Notes: generated by a model from the sequence alone, not told the origin. 64,000 nt of DNA from JASHSH01 sp036490215 (GCA_036490215.1 DASXEH010000018.1:67326-131325), one strand, 5' to 3'. Shown: positions 8,521 through 17,780, counted from the stretch's first letter. Numbers and translations are program-made.

Positions 8521-9483
8521 ATGCACCAGGTTAACGTAGCTGTACTCGACGATTATCAGGAGGCCGCCAACTCATGTGCTGATTGGTCAGTTTTGGGAGC
8601 CGACGCTCGGGTTGTATTCTTTCGCGATCATGTCGCCGATTTTGACGCGCTTGCCGCCAGGCTGCAGCCCTTCAATGTGGTCGTGGCAATGCGCGAGCGC
8701 ACGGCTTTCTCGGCCGAGCGGATTGCCAAGCTGCCGAATCTCAAGCTGATCGTAACCGTTGGGACCTGGAATGCGGCCATCGACATGCAGGCGGCACAGG
8801 CGAAAGGCATTGTTGTTTCGGGCACAAGCGGCGGCGGTCCCAAAGGGCCTGCCACGGTCACTTGGGCGCTTCTTCTCGCCATTACACGCAATCTTGTTCA
8901 GGAGGCGGCCTCCCTACGTGCGGGCGGCTGGCAATGGGGACTGGGCACTGAGCTCGATGGGAAAATCCTGGGTCTCCTCGGTCTCGGCACTATAGGGCAG
9001 ATCGTGGCGCGATTCGGCCAAGCATTCGGTATGACGACGATCAGTTGGAGTCACAATCTCACAACCGAAAAAGCCAAATCGGCCGGAGTCGAATATGTGT
9101 CAAAGGATGAGCTGTTCCGGCGTAGTGATGTCGTTAGCGTCCATCTGAAATTGGGTGATCGCACTCGCGGTATCGTCGGAGAACGTGAACTTGGCCTCAT
9201 GAAGTCAACCGCTTATTTGGTCAATACGTCGCGCGGACCGATCGTCTCAGAATCTGCGTTGATCAGCGCTTTGCAAAATCGACGCATCGCCGGTGCTGCG
9301 CTCGACGTTTTCGACGAGGAGCCGTTGCTCCCGTCGCACCCGTTCCGATTCCTGCCCAATGTTCTGGCGACGCCGCACATCGGCTATGTCAGTCTCGAAA
9401 CATATCGTCTCGTCTTCCCGCAAATCGTGGAGGACATTCAGGCGTGGTTTTCGGGCACGCCAATCCGTGTCTTAAATCCTTAG
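8521..9483 (+). CDS. D-isomer-specific 2-hydroxyacid dehydrogenase
   Basis: The ATG at 8521 (320 residues) is chosen over an upstream TTG at 8485 because GAAGAGG lies just before it and the family begins here. The Rossmann motif GLLGLGTIG is at about 151-159. The catalytic triad is visible as R238 (TSRGP), E267 (DVFDEEP) and H286 (TPHIGY). It interconverts a D-2-hydroxy acid and a 2-oxo acid with NAD(H). It ends the 3936-9483 acid-degradation block and would suit a product of the aldolase or hydratase. The loop usually reading TAE is replaced by GPATVTW. Confidence 0.9.
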   Translation: MHQVNVAVLDDYQEAANSCADWSVLGADARVVFFRDHVADFDALAARLQPFNVVVAMRERTAFSAERIAKLPNLKLIVTVGTWNAAIDMQAAQAKGIVVSGTSGGGPKGPATVTWALLLAITRNLVQEAASLRAGGWQWGLGTELDGKILGLLGLGTIGQIVARFGQAFGMTTISWSHNLTTEKAKSAGVEYVSKDELFRRSDVVSVHLKLGDRTRGIVGERELGLMKSTAYLVNTSRGPIVSESALISALQNRRIAGAALDVFDEEPLLPSHPFRFLPNVLATPHIGYVSLETYRLVFPQIVEDIQAWFSGTPIRVLNP

Positions 9484-9942
9484 GGAGTAGAAGTTGCCGC
9501 GTCTGGACGATCGAGGTAGACCGAAACGCCTGTTATTCGTAACCTGAGTCCTTCTCTACCTCTGACAAAAAATGGAAGCAGACATCAAGCACGCACAAAA
9601 TCATTAGCGTGATGGCGGCTCTCTAGGCCCGGTCTTTCGTGGACGTACTGACTGCGAGCATCCTGCTCCTCGCTATTTTCGTTACCTGATTTGAATGCCA
9701 GTCGGGATTCTTTGATCACCAATAGACCGAGCTATCGCACAGAACGTGCGAGCGTTCTCGATCAGCGACTCTTGTGGCGCCAAAAATGAGAAAGTGGCGG
9801 GAGTCGAATTCGACGAGCATTCCGAGCGCCGGGGGAAAAGTCGATCGATTTGACCGGCGCCTCGACGAGAATTGCCTTCCATTTTGCAATCAACCTCGAA
9901 TGAGCCGGCTTCCTAAGAGTCGCGATCCAAACGAACCAATGA
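9484..9942. other. 459-base gap with no convincing gene
   Basis: No intact gene, tRNA or clear terminator was found. On the minus strand, a frame ending at 9682 carries about 30 codons (FLAPQESLIENARTF followed by ARSI) that resemble the C-terminal tail of LysR-family regulators. This could be a decayed lysR end, but the match is short. The gap separates the plus-strand acid-degradation block from the minus-strand lysR gene. Confidence 0.4.
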
Positions 9943-10842
9943 TCACTTCATCGCGCTGGCGATCGTCTTTCTCAGCCATGCATGGCCAGGATCTTCGTCA
10001 TAGCGAGATTGCCAAACTTGATCGATGGCAAAATCGACTTCCTGAATCGGAAATGGCTTGGCGAGGCACTTGGAAAAGAAGGCATCGTGTTCTGCCCAGC
10101 GCTTTGGTGCCGCGGCCACCAGATCGGTGCCTTCGACAATCGGGCGCACATCCATCCACGTCGGTACCTGTACCGCGACGTGTCGCCTGAGGCCGCGGCG
10201 TAGAAGAGCATCGTCGATCAGGCTACTTCCAACCGCGTTGGCAGCCACTCTGACGTGTTTGAGCGCTAGATATTGTTGGAGGTTCATGCGTTTCTTGGCA
10301 GCCGCATGTTCGCGCCGCATGACGACGACGAAAGCATCTTCAAAAAGCCTCTCCCGGCTGTTGACGGATAGCGGCACGCGGTCGTTCGCCAGCCGAACGT
10401 GGATCTCGTCGCCGATCACTTCATCATTGGCAACACCTTCGACGAAATTATCCACTTGCAGCTGAATGTCAGGCGCCTCCCGCTGAAGGATGTGGCATAC
10501 GCGCTCGAGCAACGTACCTGAGACATAGGTCGAGACCCGCAGGCGAAAGAGCCTACGGGACTGCCCCGGATCGAATTCCGCGTGGGCTACCATCGTTGCC
10601 TCGACTTGGGCCAAGGCGGAGCGAAGAGAAAGGGCAATTTGCGCGGCGCGCCAAGTCGGTTCCATGCCACGCGCGTGACGGATCAGCAACTCGTCACCAA
10701 ATGTCGCGCGCAGCCGGCGCAGTGCGTGGCTCACGGCCGACTGTGTCAGGCCCAACCGTCGTGCCGCGCCCAAAACGCTGCGCTCGGCCAATAGAACGTC
10801 GAGGATCACGAGAAGGTTGAGATCGATGGAGCGTAAGTTCAT
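9943..10842 (-). CDS. LysR-family transcriptional regulator
   Basis: A 299-residue LTTR of the NodD/LinR-like branch, which begins MNLRSIDLNLLVILDVLLAE. The helix-turn-helix covers about residues 5-65 (SVLGAARRLGLTQSAVSHAL) and the effector-binding domain about 95-290. It follows the minus-strand aldo/keto reductase gene by 79 bases and may regulate the transporter block upstream of it (11785-21009). The short upstream region contains a direct repeat that could be its own operator. Confidence 0.93.
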   Translation of the reverse strand: MNLRSIDLNLLVILDVLLAERSVLGAARRLGLTQSAVSHALRRLRATFGDELLIRHARGMEPTWRAAQIALSLRSALAQVEATMVAHAEFDPGQSRRLFRLRVSTYVSGTLLERVCHILQREAPDIQLQVDNFVEGVANDEVIGDEIHVRLANDRVPLSVNSRERLFEDAFVVVMRREHAAAKKRMNLQQYLALKHVRVAANAVGSSLIDDALLRRGLRRHVAVQVPTWMDVRPIVEGTDLVAAAPKRWAEHDAFFSKCLAKPFPIQEVDFAIDQVWQSRYDEDPGHAWLRKTIASAMK

Positions 10843-10874
10843 GAGGCCGGCCGATCGTTCGATTGCTCTGACAT

Positions 10875-10912
10875 GAACAATATCGAATTCAATAAGCCGA
10901 ACAATGATCGAA
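10875..10912. promoter_or_regulatory. Direct repeat upstream of lysR
   Basis: GAACAATATCGAA (10875-10887) and GAACAATGATCGAA (10899-10912) recur with a 24-base period, 33 to 70 bases upstream of the lysR start. Between them sits an imperfect dyad centred on GAATTC (10881-10894). Two sites on one face of the helix about two turns apart fit an LTTR autoregulatory region. Confidence 0.35.
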
Positions 10913-10921
10913 ATTGCATGA

Positions 10922-11785
10922 TCAAGCGTAGCGATTGTGCAAGGACGCTAGATCAATACGACCATCGGTATCGCGCCAGACACGCACGGTTGCGTCTACG
11001 ATCGCCACGTCGCGCATGCCAACCAAGGCGACATCCACTAGGGGATTGGACAGCACGAATTGAATCAATGCTTCGGTATAATCGAAGCGATTCGTCGGAT
11101 TGACCATGTTGATCCAGCGCTGCAGGATCCCCGACGTAGCGCTGCGCATCGTCACCACCCCCATCCCGCGCCGTTTCGCCTCAATTAAGGAACCGAAAGG
11201 CGAAGTCGGCTCGTATGGATGCTGGTTTATGAAATTGTAGCAGATCTGCATCGAATCGAACCCTCCCGACTCGATGAAGTGGTACACGGCCGCGTTGTTG
11301 TCTTCCGTCGTAAACCCCGTCGACCTGATCAGTCCTTCATCTTTGAGGCGGGACAACTGATCCAATGCGCCGCCCTTGCGCATGATCATGGCCTCGTCTT
11401 CGGCCCTATAGCTGGCGCCGTGGATTTGCAGTAGGTCGACATTGTCGCGTTTCAGCCGGACTAAGCTTTCTTCCAGGGAACGGCGCATATCGTCGGCGCG
11501 CCGCAGCGAAACTTTGGTGGCAAGAAAGACGTCCGCATCGGCCAGAGCCTCACCGAACAAGGTTTCGGCGAGGCCATCGCCATAGGCGGGCGCTGTATCG
11601 AAATAGGTCACTCCCAATTCGACGGCATGTTTGATCGCCGCTATGACTTTCTCTCGGTTGGCTGAATCGGTAGCGTCGTATTGACCGAGATAATTGGTCA
11701 ATCCGGCGACGGCGCCGCCGAAGCCCAATCGGCTGATCATCTTTTTGTTAGGGCCGAATGGTGCCGTGAGATCGATATTGTTCAT
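10922..11785 (-). CDS. Aldo/keto reductase
   Basis: The ATG at 11785 gives 287 residues. The open frame continues upstream to 11959, but that stretch overlaps the preceding hydrolase gene and is not AKR-like. The AKR Asp/Tyr pair is in YFDTAPAYGDG, the Lys in LATKV, and the fourth position in LQIHGA. The C-terminal part is shorter than in the AKR at 7318 and has the FDYTEALIQFVLSNP pattern of the D-threo-aldose/galactose dehydrogenase-like AKRs. It likely oxidises or reduces a sugar or aldehyde. The gene lies 55 bases downstream of a metallo-beta-lactamase-fold gene, at the tail of the minus-strand transporter block. Confidence 0.88.
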   Translation of the reverse strand: MNNIDLTAPFGPNKKMISRLGFGGAVAGLTNYLGQYDATDSANREKVIAAIKHAVELGVTYFDTAPAYGDGLAETLFGEALADADVFLATKVSLRRADDMRRSLEESLVRLKRDNVDLLQIHGASYRAEDEAMIMRKGGALDQLSRLKDEGLIRSTGFTTEDNNAAVYHFIESGGFDSMQICYNFINQHPYEPTSPFGSLIEAKRRGMGVVTMRSATSGILQRWINMVNPTNRFDYTEALIQFVLSNPLVDVALVGMRDVAIVDATVRVWRDTDGRIDLASLHNRYA

Positions 11786-11840
11786 AAGAGAACGACTTGA
11801 TTTTTCATTGTCATTGATAGACCTGAGCCGCCGATTGGAA

Positions 11841-12716
11841 TCAAGACCGAGACCTGGACCGAAAGCGGAAGCCATCATCCCAGCGTATGACGTGGCCGCT
11901 GGATGGCGACGGAAAATGCGCGGTGCAACACAATGTCTCGGTGTCGCAGTATGTTTCAAGGAATTGGCGGCGCGTTCGCTTCGCTTGCTCCGCGTCGAAA
12001 TCGGCCCACATCGACAATTCCGGATATCGCGCTTGGAGCGGCGAGTGAATTAAGTCGCCGGCCATCACGGCATGATCCTTTCCGCGCCCAAGGCGAATCG
12101 CGAAATGGTCGGGCGTATGCCCCGGCGTTGCCATCAGGCGGATATGATCGTTGAGAACATGCGATGCCGAGACAAGATCTGCGCGTCCTGCGGCAACGAC
12201 GGGCAGCACGCTATCCACCATGGGTGGCACGGCTGCTTTCCCATGCTGTTCCAGCCAATAAGCATATTCGCGGGCCGCGAATATATAGCGGGCATTGGGA
12301 AAGGTTGGTACCCACCTGCCATCCAGAAGCCGAGTGTTCCAGCCGACATGATCGGCGTGTAAATGGGTACATAGCACGAAGTCAATCTCGTCCAATGCAA
12401 TACCAATTGCCGCCAAGCCTTGCATGTATGTGTCGTCAGTTTTCATATGCCAGTCCTGACGGTTCGGACGATCTTTATCGTTGCCGATACAGCTATCGAC
12501 CAGAACCGTATGGTACGGCGTTTGGACGATGTAGGACTGGAAGCACATTACGAGCTTGTCTTCGGTATCGAGTGCATGGGGCGCCAGCCAAGATCGATTC
12601 TCAGCCAGAATTTCGGGCGTCAGTCCCGGCAAATAATCGAGCGCATGAGTCGATGAAGCTTGGCGCTCTACAATCTGATGAATAACCATATCGTCCAGTT
12701 GGAAGGTGCTATTCAT
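11841..12716 (-). CDS. Metallo-beta-lactamase-fold hydrolase, lactonase-like
   Basis: The 291-residue protein carries the Zn-binding motif CTHLHADHVGW (H118, H120, D122, H123), a further His in TPGHTP (about 200) and the bridging Asp in MAGD (about 221). A C-terminal His (TAHF, about 271) completes a two-metal site. Length and pattern fit the lactonase or phosphotriesterase-like (AiiA/PPH-type) branch rather than true beta-lactamases. It has no signal peptide and is cytoplasmic. It begins 26 bases after the LivF-like gene, so it probably belongs to the same transcript and may hydrolyse the imported compound or an ester or lactone made from it. Confidence 0.87.
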   Translation of the reverse strand: MNSTFQLDDMVIHQIVERQASSTHALDYLPGLTPEILAENRSWLAPHALDTEDKLVMCFQSYIVQTPYHTVLVDSCIGNDKDRPNRQDWHMKTDDTYMQGLAAIGIALDEIDFVLCTHLHADHVGWNTRLLDGRWVPTFPNARYIFAAREYAYWLEQHGKAAVPPMVDSVLPVVAAGRADLVSASHVLNDHIRLMATPGHTPDHFAIRLGRGKDHAVMAGDLIHSPLQARYPELSMWADFDAEQAKRTRRQFLETYCDTETLCCTAHFPSPSSGHVIRWDDGFRFRSRSRS

Positions 12717-12742
12717 CTTAACGTTGCCCCGTTTCGCATTAG

Positions 12743-13438
12743 TCAGACTTCAAGCCATTCCCGCTTCACGGTCGAGTGTGCGGCCAGAGCCGCCGGAGTG
12801 CCCTCGAAAACCGTTTGGCCGTGTCCCATGACATACACGCGCGCGGCGATCTTTAAAGCAATCGTGAGCTTCTGCTCAACGAGCAGGATCGCTATGCCAC
12901 GCTGGGATATCACGTTAAGCAGCGTTCCCACCTGTTCAACGAGTTTGGGCGCCAGTCCCTCCGTTGGTTCATCGACAATGATCAGATCGGGATCGCCCAT
13001 AAGAGTACGGCACATCGTCAACATCTGCTGTTCGCCGCCGGAAAGGACCCCTGCTGGCGTATCGCGCCGCGTCGCAAGGTTGGGAAAGAGCGTGAACACA
13101 TCCTCAAACGTCCAGCGACCGAAGTGGCGGGCGCGTTTCAGGCCGAGTTCTAGATTCTGAAGAACTGAGAGGTCTGGGAACACCTGCCGGTCTTCGGGGA
13201 CATAGCCGATGCCGGCTCGCGCGATCTGATCCGGTCGTAGCCCGACGATCGCTTTCCCCTTGAAATTGATTTCGCCTCGGGGCGGCACCAAGCCCATGAT
13301 CGCCTTGCAAGTCGTCGAGCGGCCTACGCCGTTGCGGCCCAGCAGGCTTACGATCTCCCCCGCACCAATGTTCATATCCACGCCCTGAAGGATGTGACTC
13401 TTGCCGTAGAAGGCGTGCAGATCGCGGATTTCCAGCAT
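12743..13438 (-). CDS. Branched-chain amino acid-type ABC transporter ATPase, LivF-like, with altered Walker A
   Basis: The 231-residue protein has the LivF family length. It carries the Q-loop region (VPEDRQVFPDLSV), the signature LSGGEQQML and Walker B LIIVDEPTEG. The Walker A motif reads GRNGVGRST: the invariant Lys that binds ATP phosphates is Arg (codon CGC). Its partner LivG-like ATPase keeps an intact Walker A. Either the heterodimer works with one degenerate site, as known for other asymmetric ABC exporters, or the transporter is impaired. The ATG overlaps the LivG stop by one base (TGATG). Confidence 0.93.
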   Translation of the reverse strand: MLEIRDLHAFYGKSHILQGVDMNIGAGEIVSLLGRNGVGRSTTCKAIMGLVPPRGEINFKGKAIVGLRPDQIARAGIGYVPEDRQVFPDLSVLQNLELGLKRARHFGRWTFEDVFTLFPNLATRRDTPAGVLSGGEQQMLTMCRTLMGDPDLIIVDEPTEGLAPKLVEQVGTLLNVISQRGIAILLVEQKLTIALKIAARVYVMGHGQTVFEGTPAALAAHSTVKREWLEV

Positions 13439-14217
13439 CAGTTGTCACCCGTGCCGAGGTAGGCGTTCTGTACGGCCGGGTTGGCTCGAATATGTCCTGG
13501 AGTGTCGCTGGCGACCACCTCGCCATAGACCAGAACGGTGATGCGGTCGGCGAGTTCGAACACGACGCCCATATCGTGCTCGACCATCAGCAAGGTCTTG
13601 CCTGCCGAGATAGAGCGAATCAAGGTCACCATGGCGTCGGTTTCCGCCCGGCTCATGCCGGCGGTGGGCTCATCCAGTAGAATGATTTCCGCCCCACCGG
13701 CAATGGTAATTCCGATTTCGAGGGCCCGCTGTTCCGCATAGGTGAGAAGCCCCGCCAGCACATGGCGGCGGGCGGCGAGATTGAGCTTCTCCAGCACTGC
13801 ATCCGTTTCACGATCGATCGCCCTGCCTGAGGTAAGGAGGCGCCAGGACGAGTACCCATAGCCGCGCGCCCAGAGCAGCCCGCAGCGAATGTTCTCGAAC
13901 ACGGTCATACGCGGAAAGATTGATGTGATCTGAAAACTGCGCGAAAGCCCCATGCGATTGATGTGATGAGGCGCCAGCCCGGCCGTGCTTTGGCCATTGA
14001 GGGCTATCGATCCCGAGGTGACGGAGAAGCGGCCGCTGACGAGGTTGAAGAGTGTCGTCTTTCCGGCGCCATTAGGTCCGATCAAGGCATGGCGCTCGCC
14101 TTTGGGAATCATGAGATCGACGCCTCTGATGATCTCTGTCCGGCCGAACTGCTTGCGTACACCGCGCAGGACGATGGCTGGATGGTTGGGTGCGGCGTGG
14201 TTCACGGCCTGGTCCAT
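13438..14217 (-). CDS. Branched-chain amino acid-type ABC transporter ATPase, LivG-like
   Basis: The start at 14217 gives 259 residues, the usual LivG length; in-frame ATGs at 14250 and 14286 would overlap the permease gene more deeply. Walker A is GPNGAGKTT, Walker B is IILLDEPTAGM, and the signature region is LTYAEQRALEIG. The C-terminus has the LivG-specific ADRITVLVYGEVVASDTP. It is the first of two ATPases of a HAAT-family importer. The coding region overlaps the end of the LivM-like gene by 16 bases. Confidence 0.92.
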   Translation of the reverse strand: MDQAVNHAAPNHPAIVLRGVRKQFGRTEIIRGVDLMIPKGERHALIGPNGAGKTTLFNLVSGRFSVTSGSIALNGQSTAGLAPHHINRMGLSRSFQITSIFPRMTVFENIRCGLLWARGYGYSSWRLLTSGRAIDRETDAVLEKLNLAARRHVLAGLLTYAEQRALEIGITIAGGAEIILLDEPTAGMSRAETDAMVTLIRSISAGKTLLMVEHDMGVVFELADRITVLVYGEVVASDTPGHIRANPAVQNAYLGTGDN

Positions 14218-15491
14218 TTCGTTTTCGCGTCTTCGATCAACATGTTCCATCGTACGCCGAAATTGCGAGCCTCGCGGCGTAGCCAAACCCCCCCGACCAC
14301 CAGCACCACAGCGCCGGTCAACCAGGGCATGCCATTAGCCGGATCGATGGATCGAGCGCCGATCTGCAAATGCTGACCCTCTGCGGAGCCGATGGTCGCA
14401 AACGATGTCAGTTCAACCAGAATGACCGTTCCGGCGACGGTGATGAAGCCAGGGAAAAGCAGGCGTAGATAGGGAATGAGGAGTGCGCGCAGCCGGCCGA
14501 TACGGCGGATCGGTTCGTGGCGGGAGATCAGTCCGGCCAGGCCGCCAGGCGCGAACATCACCATAATGACGAATAAGGCACCGACATAGAGCATCCAGGC
14601 ATTGCTCAGCAGGCTGACGCCGCTCTGCAGCAGCACCACCAGGATGGTGCCCAGGATCGGTCCGTAGAACGAACCGCTGCCGCCGATATAGGCGGCGAGC
14701 AGGGCGGCGGCCGAGGTGTCGGCCGACATCGTGTCGAAGGTGACGATCTGATAGACCAAGGCATATAAGCCGCCGGCGATTCCAGCAAAGAAACCTGACG
14801 CGGCAAATTGCCGAAAGCGCACCATGCGGGGATCGTATCCGACGAATTGGGCTCTCTCGAAATTGTCGCGTGTCGCATTGGCCATTCGCCCGAGCGGAGT
14901 CTGGGTTTGCAATCGCATCAGAAGGGTTGCAATGGCGGTCCAAGCGACGACCAGGCAATACACCTGCCACGGCGCGCTGTAACTCACGCCTAATATGCTG
15001 GTCCCGAGAACGCGGTCGGTAGTGATGCCATCTTCGCCGCCGAAGAAGCCCTTGAACATGAGCGCGCAGGCCGCAATCAACTCGCCCATCCCCATGGTAA
15101 TCATGGCGAAGGCCGTAGCCCGTTGCTTGGTCGCCAGATAGCCCAAAAGGATGCCGAAGCCGAGGCCGCCCAAACCGCCCACCAACGGAATAAGTTCGGT
15201 CGGCAGCCAGAACGTGCCGGCCTTCACCGCATTCATTGCGTGCGCGGCGCAATAACTTCCCAGGCCGAAAAGACTGGCGTGACCGAATGACAGAAGGCCC
15301 GATTGCCCCATCAGCATGTTGTAAGAAAGCGCGAAGATGGTCATCAGCCCGATCTGACTGAGAAGCACTAAGACGAAGCCGGAGTGATGCCCGTGCGCCC
15401 AATCGAAAAAGGCAAAGGGCAGGAGCAAGGCGGCAACGATCGCGGCCGGCCATAGCCAGTGTCGGCGCAATAGATGGACAACGACCTTCAT
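14202..15491 (-). CDS. Branched-chain amino acid-type ABC permease, LivM-like, with C-terminal membrane extension
   Basis: The 429-residue protein has the LivM core at about residues 1-335 (multiple hydrophobic helices; SGLLSFGHASLFGLG near 65-79; conserved GGSGSFYGPILG near 270). An additional tail of about 95 residues follows, with two predicted membrane helices (LLFPGFITVAGTVILVEL and a second near WLTGAVVLVVGGVWL) separated by a polar segment. Most LivM proteins end near the core. The start overlaps the LivH-like stop by four bases (ATGA). Confidence 0.92.
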   Translation of the reverse strand: MKVVVHLLRRHWLWPAAIVAALLLPFAFFDWAHGHHSGFVLVLLSQIGLMTIFALSYNMLMGQSGLLSFGHASLFGLGSYCAAHAMNAVKAGTFWLPTELIPLVGGLGGLGFGILLGYLATKQRATAFAMITMGMGELIAACALMFKGFFGGEDGITTDRVLGTSILGVSYSAPWQVYCLVVAWTAIATLLMRLQTQTPLGRMANATRDNFERAQFVGYDPRMVRFRQFAASGFFAGIAGGLYALVYQIVTFDTMSADTSAAALLAAYIGGSGSFYGPILGTILVVLLQSGVSLLSNAWMLYVGALFVIMVMFAPGGLAGLISRHEPIRRIGRLRALLIPYLRLLFPGFITVAGTVILVELTSFATIGSAEGQHLQIGARSIDPANGMPWLTGAVVLVVGGVWLRREARNFGVRWNMLIEDAKTKWTRP

Positions 15492-16435
15492 GTATCGCGT
15501 GTCCCCATCAGGCCACGGGGCTTGAATGCAATGAACAGCAGCATCAGCGCGTACGGCAGAAGTGGACCAATCCGGGGCAATGACATGGTGAGAAGTTCGT
15601 TGAATGGCATGGTGTCGGTGACCTGAACGCCACCCAGACGCAATAGATCAGCCAGTGAATAGTCGAGCACCACGGAAAATGTCTGAACCATGCCCACCAG
15701 CAATGATGCGATGAAGCATCCGGTTAGAGAGCCCAGTCCTCCGACGACGACGACGACGAAGACGACCGGTCCCATAGCGACGGCCATGTCCGGTTCGGTC
15801 ACTTGATAGTTGCCACCGATCACGCCCGCCAATCCGGCCAGAGCGGTGCCGGCGGCGAATACGAATGTGAAGACGCGCGGAACATTGTGGCCCAGCGCGC
15901 TAGCCATGTCGGGATGGCTGAGCGCTGCCTGAATGATGAGGCCCAGCCGCGTGTATTTGAGCCCGGCCCAAATCGCTCCGAACATCGCGCCTGAAATCAG
16001 CAGCATGAACGCGCGATAGGCAGGGAACTGAGTTCCGTAAATCGCGAATAGGGGGAAATCGAGCAATGATGGAACGCGATAGGGTGCGGGCATCATACCC
16101 CAACCCATTTCGACGGCGGTGCCGATGATGAGCGCAATTCCAAATGTGAGCAGCAACTCGGCGACATGGCCGTTCCGATGCGCGCGCCGCAATCCGTACA
16201 TTTCGATGGCGGCGCCGATCAGACCACAGAGCACAGGCGCGACGACCAGCGCCGGCCAAAAGCCGATATGCGTGCTGACCGAATATGCGAAATAGGCGCC
16301 CAGCATATAGAAGCTGGCATGGGCGAAATTAAGGACGCCCATCATGCTGAAGATCAGAGTTAACCCACTCGCCAGCATGAAGAGCAACATGCCGTAGACG
16401 AGACCGTTGAGAAGGGTAACGACGAAGACTTCCAT
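15488..16435 (-). CDS. Branched-chain amino acid-type ABC permease, LivH-like
   Basis: A 315-residue membrane protein with LivH motifs: GLVYGMLLFMLASGLTLIFSM at the N-terminus, NFAHASFYMLGAY at about 37-49, and VVVGGLGSLTGCFIASLLVG near 230-250. It pairs with the LivM-like protein to form the transmembrane pore. It follows the binding-protein gene by 73 bases, without a recognisable terminator between them. Confidence 0.94.
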   Translation of the reverse strand: MEVFVVTLLNGLVYGMLLFMLASGLTLIFSMMGVLNFAHASFYMLGAYFAYSVSTHIGFWPALVVAPVLCGLIGAAIEMYGLRRAHRNGHVAELLLTFGIALIIGTAVEMGWGMMPAPYRVPSLLDFPLFAIYGTQFPAYRAFMLLISGAMFGAIWAGLKYTRLGLIIQAALSHPDMASALGHNVPRVFTFVFAAGTALAGLAGVIGGNYQVTEPDMAVAMGPVVFVVVVVGGLGSLTGCFIASLLVGMVQTFSVVLDYSLADLLRLGGVQVTDTMPFNELLTMSLPRIGPLLPYALMLLFIAFKPRGLMGTRDT

Positions 16436-16508
16436 GAAGGCAGACGCCCACTAGTGGTCAGCGGTCGCCCAGCTGCTGATCATGCGAGCCCGCGCGGCCG
16501 CCGATCGA

Positions 16509-17780
16509 TTACATCGCGGGGCGTTTCATGTTGCAAGTCGTCGGCTGATCCACATCCTTAGCCATCACAGTCGCCGTCGGCACCCAGCCAAGCCCCGTGT
16601 TCTCGGCGTCGTACTGTGCGCCTTTGGTCAGCGTGCTGGTGTAGTAGGGCATCAACACCTGATGATCAGCCTTGCGCATCACGGTGTCATAGCCCAAGAA
16701 GTCCTTCAACTGCATATCTTCCATTGCGAATGCGATCTTCGTGGGGTCGAGCGATCCAACCTTCTTCGCCGCAGCCTGAATGTATTCGAGGCTGGTGCGG
16801 AAGGTTACCGCATCGGAAAAGTCGAGATGGAATTTGTCTCGGAAACCCTTTGTGAAAGCATCGGCGTCTGCATTACCGATCTTGGGAGCGACGTTTTCAT
16901 TGAACGGCATCACCGAAACAACCTTGCCGTCGCCGCGCGGGCCGATGGCCGTCGGGCCGCCGGCAAACTGTGCCGAGAAGGTGTAGTATTTCAGGTCGAT
17001 GCCGGCATCCAGGCCTGCCTTGATCAACAAGTTCAGGTCTGGTCCGAAATTTCCCGTGACCAGCGCTTGTGCTCCCGAGGCTTTGACCTTGGTAATGTAT
17101 GGCGAGAAATCTTTGACCTTTCCAAAGGGGATTAGCTCCTCGCCGACCACTTGAATGTCAGGCCTTAGCTTCGCGAGAAACGCTTTAAAGTCATGCTGCA
17201 TCGACTGACCAGCGATGAAATCCTGATTGAGCAGATAAACCTTTGTCAAATCTTTAGGCAATCCGCGGACCAACACCTCTGACTTCATCAACGAGTTCAT
17301 ATCGAAGCGGAAATGCCAGAAGCTGCACTTCTCGTTGGTGAGTTCGGTTGCCACTGCCCCGCAGTCGAGATAGAGGATGCGGCTCTCGGGATTGTATTCG
17401 TTGTGCTTGTTGATGCCGTCGATCAAGGCGGCGGCAATGTTGGAGCCGCTGCATTGCAGAATAAAGGGAATGTTCTGGTCGGTCGCGCGTTGCAGCGTGA
17501 TCAGAGCGTCGGCTACCTGAGACTTGTTGTCGAACGGCACCAGTTCGAATTTGCGCCCCAGGACGCCGCCATGGGCATTCAGGTAGTCGACGATATATTG
17601 AAATTCTTTGAGTTGGGTGTCGCCGAGCTGTGCGAATGGGCCCGACAGCGGAGAGGTATACGCGACTTTTACGGTATCCTCAGCCAATGCAGTGTCCGTA
17701 CCGATTGTGGCGGCGGCACAGAGTAGCGCGACGGCCAGCGAAATCATGCGCGCGATAAACAGGCGGATTCGGTTCGCCAT
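16509..17780 (-). CDS. ABC transporter substrate-binding protein, LivK-like (Peripla_BP_6)
   Basis: The 423-residue precursor has a signal peptide over about residues 1-33 (basic start, hydrophobic core, ALA cleavage site). A type I periplasmic binding fold follows (VKVAYTSPLSGPFAQLG at the start of the mature protein). The ligand is unlikely to be a simple branched amino acid given the catabolic neighbours. A strong ribosome site (GGGAGGGAGG) precedes the ATG. A promoter sharing a 16-base element with the upstream operon lies at 17855-17893. Confidence 0.93.
   Translation of the reverse strand: MANRIRLFIARMISLAVALLCAAATIGTDTALAEDTVKVAYTSPLSGPFAQLGDTQLKEFQYIVDYLNAHGGVLGRKFELVPFDNKSQVADALITLQRATDQNIPFILQCSGSNIAAALIDGINKHNEYNPESRILYLDCGAVATELTNEKCSFWHFRFDMNSLMKSEVLVRGLPKDLTKVYLLNQDFIAGQSMQHDFKAFLAKLRPDIQVVGEELIPFGKVKDFSPYITKVKASGAQALVTGNFGPDLNLLIKAGLDAGIDLKYYTFSAQFAGGPTAIGPRGDGKVVSVMPFNENVAPKIGNADADAFTKGFRDKFHLDFSDAVTFRTSLEYIQAAAKKVGSLDPTKIAFAMEDMQLKDFLGYDTVMRKADHQVLMPYYTSTLTKGAQYDAENTGLGWVPTATVMAKDVDQPTTCNMKRPAM

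Noticed and set aside
14413..15453. 346-codon minus-strand frame overlapping the LivM-like gene in another frame
   Set aside because: Arg/Pro-rich out-of-frame reading of the LivM-like permease; no domain resemblance.
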